A DNA stretch of 64,000 bases. Source: Sphingobium sp. 15-1. Lineage in GTDB: Bacteria > Pseudomonadota > Alphaproteobacteria > Sphingomonadales > Sphingomonadaceae. A model generated the notes under the pieces. The model was not told the DNA's origin. It saw nothing but the letters and a program-made list of their open reading frames with translations, and did not search any database. Below, one piece after another: positions 50,326 through 58,764 of the stretch. The stretch is from NCBI RefSeq assembly GCF_013375535.1, contig NZ_JABXJG010000002.1:558001-622000 (forward strand). The letters are read 5' to 3'. A program made the translations under genes and the position numbers. How positions within the stretch are numbered: position 1 is the stretch's first letter; each line of letters starts with the position of its first letter.

Positions 50326-51474
50326 TCAGTCCAGCGTGGCGTAGGCGTCCAGCCGGAACGGATTGACGTCGCCGCCATTGCGCATCTTGGCCACCCATTG
50401 GGCATCCATCAGCAGCGCGCGGCCGACCGCGATCAGGTCGAATTCGCCGCGCACCATCCTGTCGGCCACCAGCGCCAGATTGTCGGTCATGACGGTCGGC
50501 TGCGCGAAGGAGGATTGCAAATCCTTGCTAAGGCCCACCCCGCCGACCGCGATGGTCGGTTTACCGGTCAGTTTCCTGACCCAACCCGCCAGCCCCATGT
50601 CGGAGCCTTCGAAGGCCGGTGCCGTGAAGATGCGCGTGCTCGCGTCGAATATGTCGACCCCCGCCTCGACCAGGGGAGCCAGCATCGCTTCCAGCTCGCC
50701 GGGCGTTTCTGCATTGCGTGCCTCATAATCCTGAAGCTTCCACTGGGAGAAGCGGAAAATGACCGGAAAATCGGGCGCGGTCGCGGCCCGGATCGCCCGC
50801 ACCAGCTCGACCGCGAAGCGCGCGCGCTCGGCAATCCCGCCGCCCCAGCGATCTTCCCGCATATTGGTATGACGCCACAGGAAACTGTCGATCAGATAGC
50901 CATGCGCCCCATGCAGGGCCACGCCGTCGAAACCCACCGCCTTCGCATTGGCCGCGCTGCGGGCGAAGGCGGCGATCAGGTCGCCGATTTCGCTGTCGGT
51001 CAGCGGCGCGGTGGGTGCCCGCACCTGTTCCAGATAATCGGGCGGCACGATCGCTTTGTCGGTCGGGCCCCAGATGCCGGACGGACGGGCTGATGGCGCA
51101 TCGGGATGATAGCCCGTGCCCGGCACGCGAATGACGCCCTGATGCCATAGCTGGGGGATGATGAGGCCGCCAGCGTCATGCACGCCGGCCACGATGTCGC
51201 GCCAGCGCGCCAGCGCTTCCTCGCCATGCAGGACGGGCGAAGCGCCGCCGCCCATGGTTTCGCGTCCCACTGCGGCGGGATGGTCGACCCCCACCCCTTC
51301 GGTGATGATCAGCCCCACATCGGCTTCGGCCCGCCGCCGATAATAGCCGGCCACCCCTTCCGAGGGGATGCCGCCCGGCGAGAAATTCCGCGTCATCGGC
51401 GCCATCACGAACCGATTGCGCAGGTGGAGCGAGCCGATCGTGAACGGTGTATATAAAATCTCGGCCTGCCCCAT
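50326..51474 (-). CDS. NADH:flavin oxidoreductase (old yellow enzyme family)
   Basis: A 382-residue FMN TIM barrel. Typical stretches: LRNRFVMAPMTRN at the N-terminus, LHGAHGYLIDSFL with the paired His that bind the substrate carbonyl, and TIAVGGVGL for the FMN phosphate. It should reduce an activated C=C bond. ATG 51474 is chosen because AGAGGA lies 8 bases upstream; a TTG one codon earlier is possible. It is a single-gene unit with a regulon motif 60 bases upstream, separating it from the ferredoxin gene. Confidence 0.9.
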   Translation of the reverse strand: MGQAEILYTPFTIGSLHLRNRFVMAPMTRNFSPGGIPSEGVAGYYRRRAEADVGLIITEGVGVDHPAAVGRETMGGGASPVLHGEEALARWRDIVAGVHDAGGLIIPQLWHQGVIRVPGTGYHPDAPSARPSGIWGPTDKAIVPPDYLEQVRAPTAPLTDSEIGDLIAAFARSAANAKAVGFDGVALHGAHGYLIDSFLWRHTNMREDRWGGGIAERARFAVELVRAIRAATAPDFPVIFRFSQWKLQDYEARNAETPGELEAMLAPLVEAGVDIFDASTRIFTAPAFEGSDMGLAGWVRKLTGKPTIAVGGVGLSKDLQSSFAQPTVMTDNLALVADRMVRGEFDLIAVGRALLMDAQWVAKMRNGGDVNPFRLDAYATLD

Positions 51475-51534
51475 CAACGCGATCCTCTCATCTGCCTGTC
51501 AAACGACCGTGCCGCAGGGAACGAGCGCCAAAAA

Positions 51535-51550
51535 CCTATCGAGCGACAGG
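51535..51550. promoter_or_regulatory. CCTATC-N4-GATAGG motif (site 9)
   Basis: CCTATC-GAGC-GACAGG, 11 of 12, 60 bases upstream of the old-yellow-enzyme start (minus strand) and 39 bases after the ferredoxin stop. Confidence 0.7.
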
Positions 51551-51589
51551 ATATCCGCCCCCCCGGACCCGCGCATGGTCACGCCGACT

Positions 51590-51796
51590 TCAGACTTCTT
51601 CGATGGCAAGGGCGGACTGCGGACAGGCTTCGGCCCCTTCCCGGGCCAGTTCCTCCAGTCCTTCGGGGACGATCTCGTCGTCCACATACACGATACCATT
51701 GGCATCGAGCTTGTAAATTTGGGGGCATATCTCGGCGCAAACGCCATAGCCACAACAGGCCGCCTTATCGATCACAACTTTCAGTTTCTGGCTCAT
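51590..51796 (-). CDS. 3Fe-4S-type ferredoxin
   Basis: A 68-residue ferredoxin of the kind that serves P450s and some ring-hydroxylating dioxygenases (DitA3-, PhtA-type). C14-x5-C20 and C58-P59 fit a three-iron cluster, with Tyr17 in place of the second ligand of a 4Fe-4S site. C15 and C24 are additional cysteines, so cluster type needs direct test. GAAGGAGAGG precedes the ATG. It is divergent from the dioxygenase alpha gene across 99 bases, and is the natural electron donor to that enzyme; the P450 at 60004 is a second possible client. Confidence 0.88.
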   Translation of the reverse strand: MSQKLKVVIDKAACCGYGVCAEICPQIYKLDANGIVYVDDEIVPEGLEELAREGAEACPQSALAIEEV

Positions 51797-51831
51797 CCAG
51801 CCTCTCCTTCCTCTTTAAGCGACATTACACC

Positions 51832-51850
51832 TTGAACAGATTTAGTTCAA
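51832..51850. promoter_or_regulatory. Inverted repeat TTGAAC-N7-GTTCAA, candidate operator
   Basis: Perfect 6-bp arms (51832-51837 and 51845-51850) in the divergent gap between the ferredoxin and the dioxygenase operon, just before a TATAAC that could be a -10 element. The TetR regulator at the end of the dioxygenase operon is the likely ligand. Confidence 0.55.
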
Positions 51851-51895
51851 TATGTATAACACGACTCAATCAAGGAAATCCTCCAGGAGAGCAAG

Positions 51896-53281
51896 ATGCT
51901 GCACAATGCCGGGCTGACGCTGAGCGACGGAACGACGCTTGACGACCTCATCGACCGCGACATGAACGAAGTGTCGTTGCGGGTGATGAACGACAAGGAA
52001 CTCTATGAGCTGGAGATGGAGCGCATCTTCGCGCGCACCTGGCTGCTCCTTGGCCATGAGTCGGAAATTCCCAAGGCGGGCGACTATGTCATGCGCGACA
52101 TGGCGGAAGATAATGTGATCGTCTCGCGCGACCGCAGCGGCGAAATCCACGTCATGCTGAACGTCTGCCCCCATCGCGGCATGAAGGTCTGCACGGCGGA
52201 AGCGGGTAATGCCCACGCCCATCGCTGCATCTATCATGGCTGGGCCTTCCGCGCGGACGGCAGCTTCATCGGCGCGCCGATCGAAAAGGAGCAGATGCAC
52301 GGCAACAAGCGTTCGAAGGACGAGCTGGGCCTCAAAAAGGCCCGCGTCCATCTCTATGGCGGCCTGATCTTCGCCACCTGGAACAAAGATCTGTCGTTCG
52401 AGGATTATCTGGGCGACGCCAAATTCTACCTCGATCAGCTTTTCTGCCGCACCGACAATGGCCTTGAGATGCTTGGCCCCCCCCAGCGCTTCGTGCTGCC
52501 GTGCAACTGGAAGATCCCCGGCGAACAATCCGGCTCGGACGGCTTCCACACCCTGACGCTGCACCGTTCGCTGATGGAAGGCGGGATCATGGGCGGCACC
52601 GCGGAGTCGATCTACGACACCGCGCCGGGCATGTATGGCGTCGACCTTTCTGTGCCGCAGGGCCACACGCTGCGTTGCCTGGAAGCGGCGCAGACCTTCA
52701 AGATGTTCGCAGACGTCAGCTTCGAGGGAAAAACCACGGAAGAACGGCTGCATCTGCTGCCGCCGCCCGGCATCACCAAGGAATTGATCCCTCAGCTGTT
52801 CGAGAATCTGTCGGAAGATCAGGTCAAGCAGCTGGCGAACATCCCGCCCCAGGTCGGCGGCATGTTCCCCAACATACTGATCGCCTTCATCTTCGCGCCC
52901 CGCACGGATGGCGGCGCTTCGGGCGCCCTGTCGCTGCACACCTATGTCCCCAAGGGGCCGGACAAGGTGGAGTTCGTGAACTTCATCTTCGCGGAAAAGG
53001 ACGCGCCGGAAGATGTGAAGCGCGACATGCTCCAGAACGCCATCTGGTCGACCGGCACGTCGGGTACGATCGAGCAGGACGACGCCGACACCTGGCCGCA
53101 GATCATGCGCAATTCGCGTGGCCATATGAGCAAGACCATCACGCTCAAATATCAGGCGCTGCACGGCCATGAGCGTCCCGAAGGCTGGGTCGGCGGCGGC
53201 GATCTCTATCCCGGCTTCACCAAGGACGACACGCAATGGGCCTGGTGGATGGCCTATTATAATCTGATGGCCGAAGCCTGA
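51896..53281 (+). CDS. Ring-hydroxylating dioxygenase, alpha subunit (Rieske)
   Basis: A 461-residue catalytic subunit. Rieske cluster: C91-P-H93 with C111-I-Y-H114 (x17 spacing). Mononuclear iron: D215-G-F-H218-x4-H223 after N204, as in alpha3beta3 dioxygenases, where the Asp links clusters of neighbouring subunits. The pairing with a 3Fe-4S ferredoxin suggests the DitA/PhtA/NidA-like branch, acting on polycyclic or diterpenoid-type rings; this is inference. CAGGAGAGC precedes the ATG. First gene of a six-gene operon. Confidence 0.92.
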   Translation: MLHNAGLTLSDGTTLDDLIDRDMNEVSLRVMNDKELYELEMERIFARTWLLLGHESEIPKAGDYVMRDMAEDNVIVSRDRSGEIHVMLNVCPHRGMKVCTAEAGNAHAHRCIYHGWAFRADGSFIGAPIEKEQMHGNKRSKDELGLKKARVHLYGGLIFATWNKDLSFEDYLGDAKFYLDQLFCRTDNGLEMLGPPQRFVLPCNWKIPGEQSGSDGFHTLTLHRSLMEGGIMGGTAESIYDTAPGMYGVDLSVPQGHTLRCLEAAQTFKMFADVSFEGKTTEERLHLLPPPGITKELIPQLFENLSEDQVKQLANIPPQVGGMFPNILIAFIFAPRTDGGASGALSLHTYVPKGPDKVEFVNFIFAEKDAPEDVKRDMLQNAIWSTGTSGTIEQDDADTWPQIMRNSRGHMSKTITLKYQALHGHERPEGWVGGGDLYPGFTKDDTQWAWWMAYYNLMAEA

Positions 53282-53309
53282 GCCGCGGCGACGAGAGAGG
53301 ACAGATATC

Positions 53310-53885
53310 ATGGTGAACTACGCGACCGCCGCCATCGACAAGACCAGCGTCCTGCGCGGTCTTGTCTCCACCAAGCGAGTGCCGCTCGGGTCGGAAGTCT
53401 ATAACCGCCTGCTCGAAACCCTCTATGACGAAGCCGCCGCGCTCGACGAACGCCGGTTCGACGACTGGGTGGCTTATCTGGAACAGGATTTGAGCTACAC
53501 CGCTCCCCTCCGCCTCACCCGCAACGGTCCGAACAAGGACCGGGACGTGGTGCGCACGATGAAGCATTTCGACGAGAATTACGGCTCGATCCTGATGCGG
53601 ACCGGCCGTCTGGCGAAGAGCGCCTGGGCCGAAGATCCGCCGTCGCGCACGCGCCGCTTCGTCACCAATGTCCGCATCGCCGAAAGCGAAACGGCCGGCG
53701 AATATGAGGTTGTGAGCTACCTCTATGTCGAGCGCAGCCGCATGGACAATCCGGAGAATGAGACGATCAGCGCCGAACGCCGCGACATCTGGCGGCTGGT
53801 CGACGGCGCGTACAAGCTGGCGAGCCGGGAAATCATCGTCGACCAGTCGACGCTCGGCATGTCCAACTTCGCCATCTTCCTCTGA
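53310..53885 (+). CDS. Ring-hydroxylating dioxygenase, beta subunit
   Basis: A 191-residue small subunit with the NTF2-like fold of ring_hydroxyl_beta proteins: ETLYDEAAALDERRFDDWV, then DLSYTAPLRLTR, RRFVTNVRI, YLYVERSRMD and REIIVDQSTL. It has a structural role in the alpha3beta3 hexamer, with no catalytic metal. It lies 28 bases after the alpha gene, the standard order. Confidence 0.92.
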   Translation: MVNYATAAIDKTSVLRGLVSTKRVPLGSEVYNRLLETLYDEAAALDERRFDDWVAYLEQDLSYTAPLRLTRNGPNKDRDVVRTMKHFDENYGSILMRTGRLAKSAWAEDPPSRTRRFVTNVRIAESETAGEYEVVSYLYVERSRMDNPENETISAERRDIWRLVDGAYKLASREIIVDQSTLGMSNFAIFL

Positions 53886-53899
53886 CCGGAGCGGCTTCG

Positions 53900-55069
53900 G
53901 TGACGGAAACCCCGCATATCGTGGTCGTCGGCAGCGGCCTTGCCGGCTATGGCGTCCTGCGTGAGCTTCGCAAGCTTGCGCCGGACGCCCGGCTGACGCT
54001 GGTCACGCAGGATGACGGGCATTTCTATTCCAAGCCCGCTTTGTCGACCGCGCTCGCCAAGGGCAAGGTTGCCGATACGCTGATCACCACGCCGGCGGAA
54101 AAGATGGTCGCGCAGCTGAAGCTCGATCTGCGGGCCGGCCGTATCGTCGAAGCGATCGACCGGCAGGACAAGGCCGTTCTGACCACCGGCGGGCCGATCT
54201 TCTACGACCGGCTGGTGCTGGCGATGGGCGCCGATCCGGTCCGGCCGCCGATCGACGGGGACGCCGCGCACCGCGCGCTCGCGGTCAACAATCTCGACAA
54301 TTATCGCGACTTTCGGGAGGCCTTGCCAGATGGCGCCCGCGTGCTCGTCATGGGCGGGGGCCTTGTCGGCACCGAATTTGCCAACGACCTTTCCGCAAGC
54401 GGCTATCAGCCGGTGGTCGTCGACATGCTCGGCCATCCCCTGGCCCAGCTCGTGCCGCCGGGCGTCGGTCAGATGATCCGCGACGCGCTGTCCGAAAAGG
54501 GCGTGGAATGGCATCTAGGCCGCAAGGTTCTGGCCATCCATAAGGGCGAAAGCGGAATCAGGGCCGAACTGGACGACGGCTTGGTGATCGAGGCGGCGGC
54601 GGTTCTTTCCGCCGTCGGGCTGCGTCCGCATATCCAGCTCGCACAGGAGGCGGGGCTGGAGGTCGCGCGCGGCATCAAGGTCGATCAGACGGGCTGCACC
54701 AGCGATCCCGCCATCTATGCGATCGGCGATTGCGCCGAATATCCGCAGGGACTGGCGGCCTATGTGACCCCGATCATGGCCGCCGCCCGCGCCATCGCGC
54801 CCAGCGCGCTCGGCACGCCGACGGATATCCGCTTCCCGCCGCTGTCCGTACAGGTCAAGACCACCGCCTATCCCGTCGTCCTGCTGCCCGCGCCCATGGG
54901 CGTGGAAGGACAGTGGCAGGAAATCGCCAATGACGAGCGCGGCATCAAATATCATTATCACGACGCGGACGGGGCGATCCGCGGCTATGTTTTCACAAAA
55001 GACTATTGCCAGGAACGCATGGACATGGACCGTGCCCTGAGCGAGCAGATGACAGGAGCGGTAGCGTGA
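53900..55069 (+). CDS. Ferredoxin/rubredoxin reductase (FAD/NAD)
   Basis: A 389-residue pyridine-nucleotide-disulfide-type flavoprotein without the redox disulfide, like rubredoxin reductase: FAD loop VVGSGLAGYG (8-17), NAD loop VMGGGLVGTE near 150, and FAD-binding YAIGDCAEYP. It should take electrons from NAD(P)H to the 3Fe-4S ferredoxin for the dioxygenase. The start is GTG at 53900 with GGAG 8 bases upstream. Overlaps the next SDR by four bases. Confidence 0.9.
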   Translation: MTETPHIVVVGSGLAGYGVLRELRKLAPDARLTLVTQDDGHFYSKPALSTALAKGKVADTLITTPAEKMVAQLKLDLRAGRIVEAIDRQDKAVLTTGGPIFYDRLVLAMGADPVRPPIDGDAAHRALAVNNLDNYRDFREALPDGARVLVMGGGLVGTEFANDLSASGYQPVVVDMLGHPLAQLVPPGVGQMIRDALSEKGVEWHLGRKVLAIHKGESGIRAELDDGLVIEAAAVLSAVGLRPHIQLAQEAGLEVARGIKVDQTGCTSDPAIYAIGDCAEYPQGLAAYVTPIMAAARAIAPSALGTPTDIRFPPLSVQVKTTAYPVVLLPAPMGVEGQWQEIANDERGIKYHYHDADGAIRGYVFTKDYCQERMDMDRALSEQMTGAVA

Positions 55070-55878
55070 CGGGATTGGTGAAGGACAAGGTCGCAATCGT
55101 CACCGGCGGCGCCAAGGGGCTGGGCTACGGCATTTCCCGCTGCCTTGCAGAGGCAGGCGCGCATCTGCTGATCACCGGCCGGGACGGGGCCGCCGCTGAA
55201 ACCGTCGCGGCGGAAATCACGCAAAGCTTCGGCGTCCGCGCCGTCGGCATGTCGGCCGACATGGGCGTCAAGACCGAAGTGGAGGCGATGATCGATCGCG
55301 CCGTCAGCGAATTTGGCGGGCTGGACATATTGGTCAACAATGCGTCGCAGCTTTCGCCCAATGTGCTGCTGGAGCAGAAAACGGACGAGATGCTTCAGCG
55401 GACACTGGAGATCGGCACCTGGGGGAGCTGGTGGGCCATGCGCGCCGCCTTCCCGCATATGAAGGCGCGCGGCGGCGGCTCGATCATCAATTTCTATTCG
55501 ATCGACGCCCAGACCGGCGCATGGCTTCACGCCGACTATAATATGAACAAGGGCGCGATTCTGGGGCTTACCCGGACCGCGGCGGTCGAATGGGGCCGGT
55601 TCAACATCCGCACCAACGCCATCGCGCCGACCGGCATGGGGCAGGTGTTTGCGGACCTAGCCGAAAACGTCCCCGGCTTTCTTGAGATGGCGACCGCCAG
55701 CAACCCGCTCAAGCGCGCGGGCGACCCGGAAAAGGATATCGGCCCGGTCGTCCTGTTCCTCGCGTCGGAAATGTCGCGCTTTGTGAATGGCGAGTTGATC
55801 AATGTGGATGGCGGTCAGCATCTGCCGGGCTATGTGAGCGTTCCGCACAATCTGGCAGAGATGGAAGCCCAGACATGA
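55066..55878 (+). CDS. SDR family oxidoreductase, likely dihydrodiol/alcohol dehydrogenase
   Basis: A 270-residue SDR: TGGAKGLG, NNASQL, IINFYSIDAQTG and YNMNK. Start GTG 55066 (overlapping the reductase stop, AGGAG upstream); a longer frame from 55006 lies inside the reductase. Its place right after a dioxygenase system suggests oxidation of the cis-dihydrodiol, though it is not of the typical BphB length or sequence, so this is an inference. Overlaps the TetR gene by four bases. Confidence 0.88.
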   Translation: MTGLVKDKVAIVTGGAKGLGYGISRCLAEAGAHLLITGRDGAAAETVAAEITQSFGVRAVGMSADMGVKTEVEAMIDRAVSEFGGLDILVNNASQLSPNVLLEQKTDEMLQRTLEIGTWGSWWAMRAAFPHMKARGGGSIINFYSIDAQTGAWLHADYNMNKGAILGLTRTAAVEWGRFNIRTNAIAPTGMGQVFADLAENVPGFLEMATASNPLKRAGDPEKDIGPVVLFLASEMSRFVNGELINVDGGQHLPGYVSVPHNLAEMEAQT

Positions 55879-56507
55879 AACTGATGCCGCACGCCGACTG
55901 GAACGAAATCGTCGCCACCGATCAATCGGGCAGCGTCCAGAAGATCATGGACGGCACGTTGCGCGCGATCAACTCTATTGGCGCGCGCCGCCTGTCGATG
56001 AGCGACATCAGCGAGAGCAGCGGCGTCTCGCGCGGCACGCTCTACCGCTATTTCGCCTCCAAGGAGGAAGTGCTGGCGGCCTTCAGCGAATATATCTGCA
56101 GCAGCTTCGAAAAGGGCATTGTGGAATCGGGCGAAAGCATTGTTGAGCCGATCGAGCGCTTCCGCGCGGTGATGCGTTTTTACGGCCGCTTCACGATCGA
56201 ACGCTCGCCCGAAGGCATTTTCGAGGTCGAACCGGCCTTCCATCTCAATTTCCTGCGCAGCCATTTCGGTCGCCATAAGGCCGCGGTCCAGCGTGCGCTG
56301 GATCCGGTACTCGACTATTTCGACATGCTCATCGACAGCCGGATCAACCGGGACGCGTTCTGCGACACGATGGTCCGCCTGCAACTGAGCACTCTCATCA
56401 TTCCCGCCACTCCGGAGTGGCTGGCGATCTGGAACAGCGCGCCCGATCGGTTGTGCGAATGGGCATTGCAGATCGCCGGGCACCATAGCGAACATAAGAA
56501 AGGATGA
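55875..56507 (+). CDS. TetR family transcriptional regulator
   Basis: A 210-residue repressor with the DNA-binding domain at residues 24-68 (RLSMSDISESSGVSRGTLYR, then YFASKEEV) and a helical ligand domain. It is embedded in the dioxygenase operon, coupled to the SDR by ATGA. It is likely to control this operon by feedback through the TTGAAC-N7-GTTCAA repeat upstream of the alpha gene. Ligand unknown. Confidence 0.88.
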   Translation: MKLMPHADWNEIVATDQSGSVQKIMDGTLRAINSIGARRLSMSDISESSGVSRGTLYRYFASKEEVLAAFSEYICSSFEKGIVESGESIVEPIERFRAVMRFYGRFTIERSPEGIFEVEPAFHLNFLRSHFGRHKAAVQRALDPVLDYFDMLIDSRINRDAFCDTMVRLQLSTLIIPATPEWLAIWNSAPDRLCEWALQIAGHHSEHKKG

Positions 56508-56511
56508 ACTG

Positions 56512-57738
56512 ATGGCTACTGCCCCCAAGGTGGATAATGAAATCCAGTGCGGCTTTGCCGAAAAGGCTGTCGCTGACGCGATGGTGGAAAAAGCGCGCGG
56601 CTTTCGCGCCTTCCTGCAAAGCGAGGCGCCCGAGGGCGAGAAGCGGCGCAATCCTACCCCCGCCGTGGACAAGATGCTGAAGGAAGAAGGATTCCTGCGT
56701 ATGCTCCTGCCGCAGCGGCTGGGCGGCATGGGCCTCTCCCCCACGGATTTCTGCCGGGTGCAGATGGAAATCGCCAAGGGCGATCCCGCTATCAGCTGGG
56801 TGATCCAGATCGTCAACGGAACGAGCTGGATCACCAGCCTCGCGCCCGATGGCGTGCAGGACGCGGTGTTCGGCGGCAGTCCGCAGTCGGTCTGCGGCGC
56901 CTACAACCCTCCCGGCAAGGCGCGCAAGGTCGACGGCGGCTGGATCATCAACGGCAAATGGCCCTATATGTCCGGTTCGCGGCAGTCGAACTGGGCGCAG
57001 CAGGGCGTGGTGCTGGAAGGATATGACGGTCCCGTCGTTCCCGGCATCAGCATGTGCTATCTGCCGATGGACAGCATGACCATCGAAGACACATGGTTCG
57101 TTTCCGGCATGCAGGGCACCGGGTCCGACACGGCGGTCGCCAAGGATGTTTTCATTCCCGACGCCCAGATGGTGCTCATGGATGAGCGCGCCGGACAGAT
57201 CGACCGGACGAAGCGCCATTTCGGCGCCCCCTCCGATCTGCTGCCCGCCGTGCCCGTCGTCCGCACCACCGGCATCGCCCAGCTGATCGGCGCGGTTGAG
57301 GCCATGCTGGAAATCGTCACCGCCGAGGCCCCCAAGAAGCCGGTGCTGACGACCATCATCGGCCCGCGCACCAGTTCGGGCGCCTATATGCGCGATCTGG
57401 GCGAAGCGGCAGCGATGATCGATACCGCCAAGCTGATCCTGTTCGACCTGACCGCCAAGCTGGACCGCGTCGGTCTGGGCGAGGAATTCACCCTTGCGGA
57501 GAAGGCGAGGCAGCGTGCAGGCGGCGCGCAGATGATCGAACTGGTTCATGGCGCCAGCGAATCGCTGATGTTCCAGGCCGGGTCCTCTGGCTTTGCGCTG
57601 GACAAGCCGATCAACCGCTACTGGCGCGACATTTCGATGGCGCTGCGGCATATCCAGAATATCCCGACCATCGGCTATGAAATCTATGGCCGCAACCTGA
57701 CCGGCGCCGATCCGATCTCGCCGCCGGGCGCCTATTGA
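56512..57738 (+). CDS. Acyl-CoA-dehydrogenase-fold flavoprotein monooxygenase (HsaA/DszC-like)
   Basis: A 408-residue protein of the group D flavin monooxygenases (HsaA, HpaB-C2, DszC): EKARGFRAFLQSEAPEGEKR, VDGGWIINGKWPYMSGSRQS, FVSGMQGTGSDTAVAKD and a C-terminal YWRDISMALRHIQNIP. These use reduced FMN/FAD from a separate reductase and oxygen to hydroxylate phenols or oxidise sulfur or nitrogen. No reductase gene is next to it; the FMN reductase at 38473 is a candidate. AAAGGA precedes the ATG, 4 bases after the TetR stop. Last gene before a strong hairpin. Confidence 0.83.
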   Translation: MATAPKVDNEIQCGFAEKAVADAMVEKARGFRAFLQSEAPEGEKRRNPTPAVDKMLKEEGFLRMLLPQRLGGMGLSPTDFCRVQMEIAKGDPAISWVIQIVNGTSWITSLAPDGVQDAVFGGSPQSVCGAYNPPGKARKVDGGWIINGKWPYMSGSRQSNWAQQGVVLEGYDGPVVPGISMCYLPMDSMTIEDTWFVSGMQGTGSDTAVAKDVFIPDAQMVLMDERAGQIDRTKRHFGAPSDLLPAVPVVRTTGIAQLIGAVEAMLEIVTAEAPKKPVLTTIIGPRTSSGAYMRDLGEAAAMIDTAKLILFDLTAKLDRVGLGEEFTLAEKARQRAGGAQMIELVHGASESLMFQAGSSGFALDKPINRYWRDISMALRHIQNIPTIGYEIYGRNLTGADPISPPGAY

Positions 57739-57755
57739 GGTCGATAAGCCATCGA

Positions 57756-57795
57756 AAGGAGGGTTGCCCGGTCGAAAGAATGGGCAACCCTCCTT
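57756..57795 (+). terminator. Strong 14-bp hairpin after the dioxygenase operon
   Basis: AAGGAGGGTTGCCC (57756-57769) pairs perfectly with GGGCAACCCTCCTT (57782-57795), with a 12-base loop, 17 bases after the stop of the monooxygenase gene. The tail is CT-rich rather than a pure T-run. It marks the end of the operon. Confidence 0.7.
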
Positions 57796-57839
57796 CCTCC
57801 GCGGCCCGGCCGCATCCATCACGACCATAGGGGAACGCC

Positions 57840-58760
57840 ATGCGGACCGCCCTGATCGACAGCGATGGCGGCTTCGCGCTGGCCGATCATCCCGAGCCAG
57901 CCGCCCAGCCCGGCTGTCGCGTCATAGAGGTTGCGGCGGCCGGAATCGGCCCCACCGACCTCATGCGCGCGAAGGGCTTTTTCGGCCCCGTCAGCGCGCC
58001 CTATGTGCCGGGCGGCGAGGGTGTCGGGCGCCTGGATGACGGCAGGCGCGTCTATTTCGGCCATAGCAGAGCGCCCTTCGGTGCCATCGCGGAACGCACG
58101 CTCGTGGCCGAAGAGGAAATCTGGCCTGCCCCCGACGGCCTTTCGGACGACCAGTTGATCGCCCTCGCCATCTCCGGCACCGGCTCACTGATCCCGCTGG
58201 AAGAGGCGCGGATAGCCAGAGGCGAGTCCGTCCTCATTCTCGGCGCGACCGGCCCGGTCGGGCAGATCGGCGCGCAGGTCGCGCGGCTGCTGGGCGCGGG
58301 CCGCGTCGTGGCGGCGGCGCGCAGCCGCGAACGGCTGGAGGCCATGCAGGCCGCCGGTCATGCCGATGCGATCGCCCTATTGGGCGAAGGCGATGATGAC
58401 GCAGCGCTGAAGGCGGTTTCGCAAGGCGGCTATGATGTCGTGCTCGACATCATCTACGGTCCGCCCGCCGAAGCGGCGATGCGCGCCACCCGGCCCGGCG
58501 CGCGCATGATGAGCATCGGCGTGCAGGCCGGGCCAACGGTCACGCTGTCCCTGCGCGATCTCGTCTTCCGCAGCCATATCGGCGTCGGCACCGGGCAACG
58601 GCCGGCCAGCGAGCGCCGCGCCGCCTATGACCGGCTGATCGACATGGCAATGACCCAGGGCCTGACCGTCGACACATGCCGCTATGCCTTTGCGGATGCG
58701 GCCGACGCGTGGGCGGCGCAGGCCGGCAGTCCCCATGGCAAGATCGTCATCACCCGCTGA
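57840..58760 (+). CDS. Quinone-oxidoreductase-like MDR family protein
   Basis: A 306-residue medium-chain reductase: EVAAAGIGPTDLMRAKGFFG (GroES-like domain), VPGGEGVGRLDDG, and the nucleotide loop LGATGPVGQIGAQVARLLGAG. Structural-zinc cysteines are absent. NADPH-dependent enone or quinone reduction is likely. It is the first gene after the 57756 terminator and is followed 4 bases later by the hexapeptide-repeat gene; no regulon motif was found in front of it. Confidence 0.85.
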   Translation: MRTALIDSDGGFALADHPEPAAQPGCRVIEVAAAGIGPTDLMRAKGFFGPVSAPYVPGGEGVGRLDDGRRVYFGHSRAPFGAIAERTLVAEEEIWPAPDGLSDDQLIALAISGTGSLIPLEEARIARGESVLILGATGPVGQIGAQVARLLGAGRVVAAARSRERLEAMQAAGHADAIALLGEGDDDAALKAVSQGGYDVVLDIIYGPPAEAAMRATRPGARMMSIGVQAGPTVTLSLRDLVFRSHIGVGTGQRPASERRAAYDRLIDMAMTQGLTVDTCRYAFADAADAWAAQAGSPHGKIVITR

Positions 58761-58764
58761 TCGC

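Noticed and set aside
7568..57738. Classical steroid (Kst/Hsa) or estrogen degradation cluster
   Set aside because: Single pieces resemble KstD, HsaA, HsaC and HsaD, but the genes are scattered over different operons, the KstD-like protein lacks the key Tyr, and no KshA/KshB or KstR is present. The substrate is left open.
22937..58760. Zinc alcohol dehydrogenases at 22937, 48546 and 57840
   Set aside because: All are MDR-fold proteins, but the catalytic and structural zinc cysteines are missing, so they are described as quinone/enone reductase-like instead.
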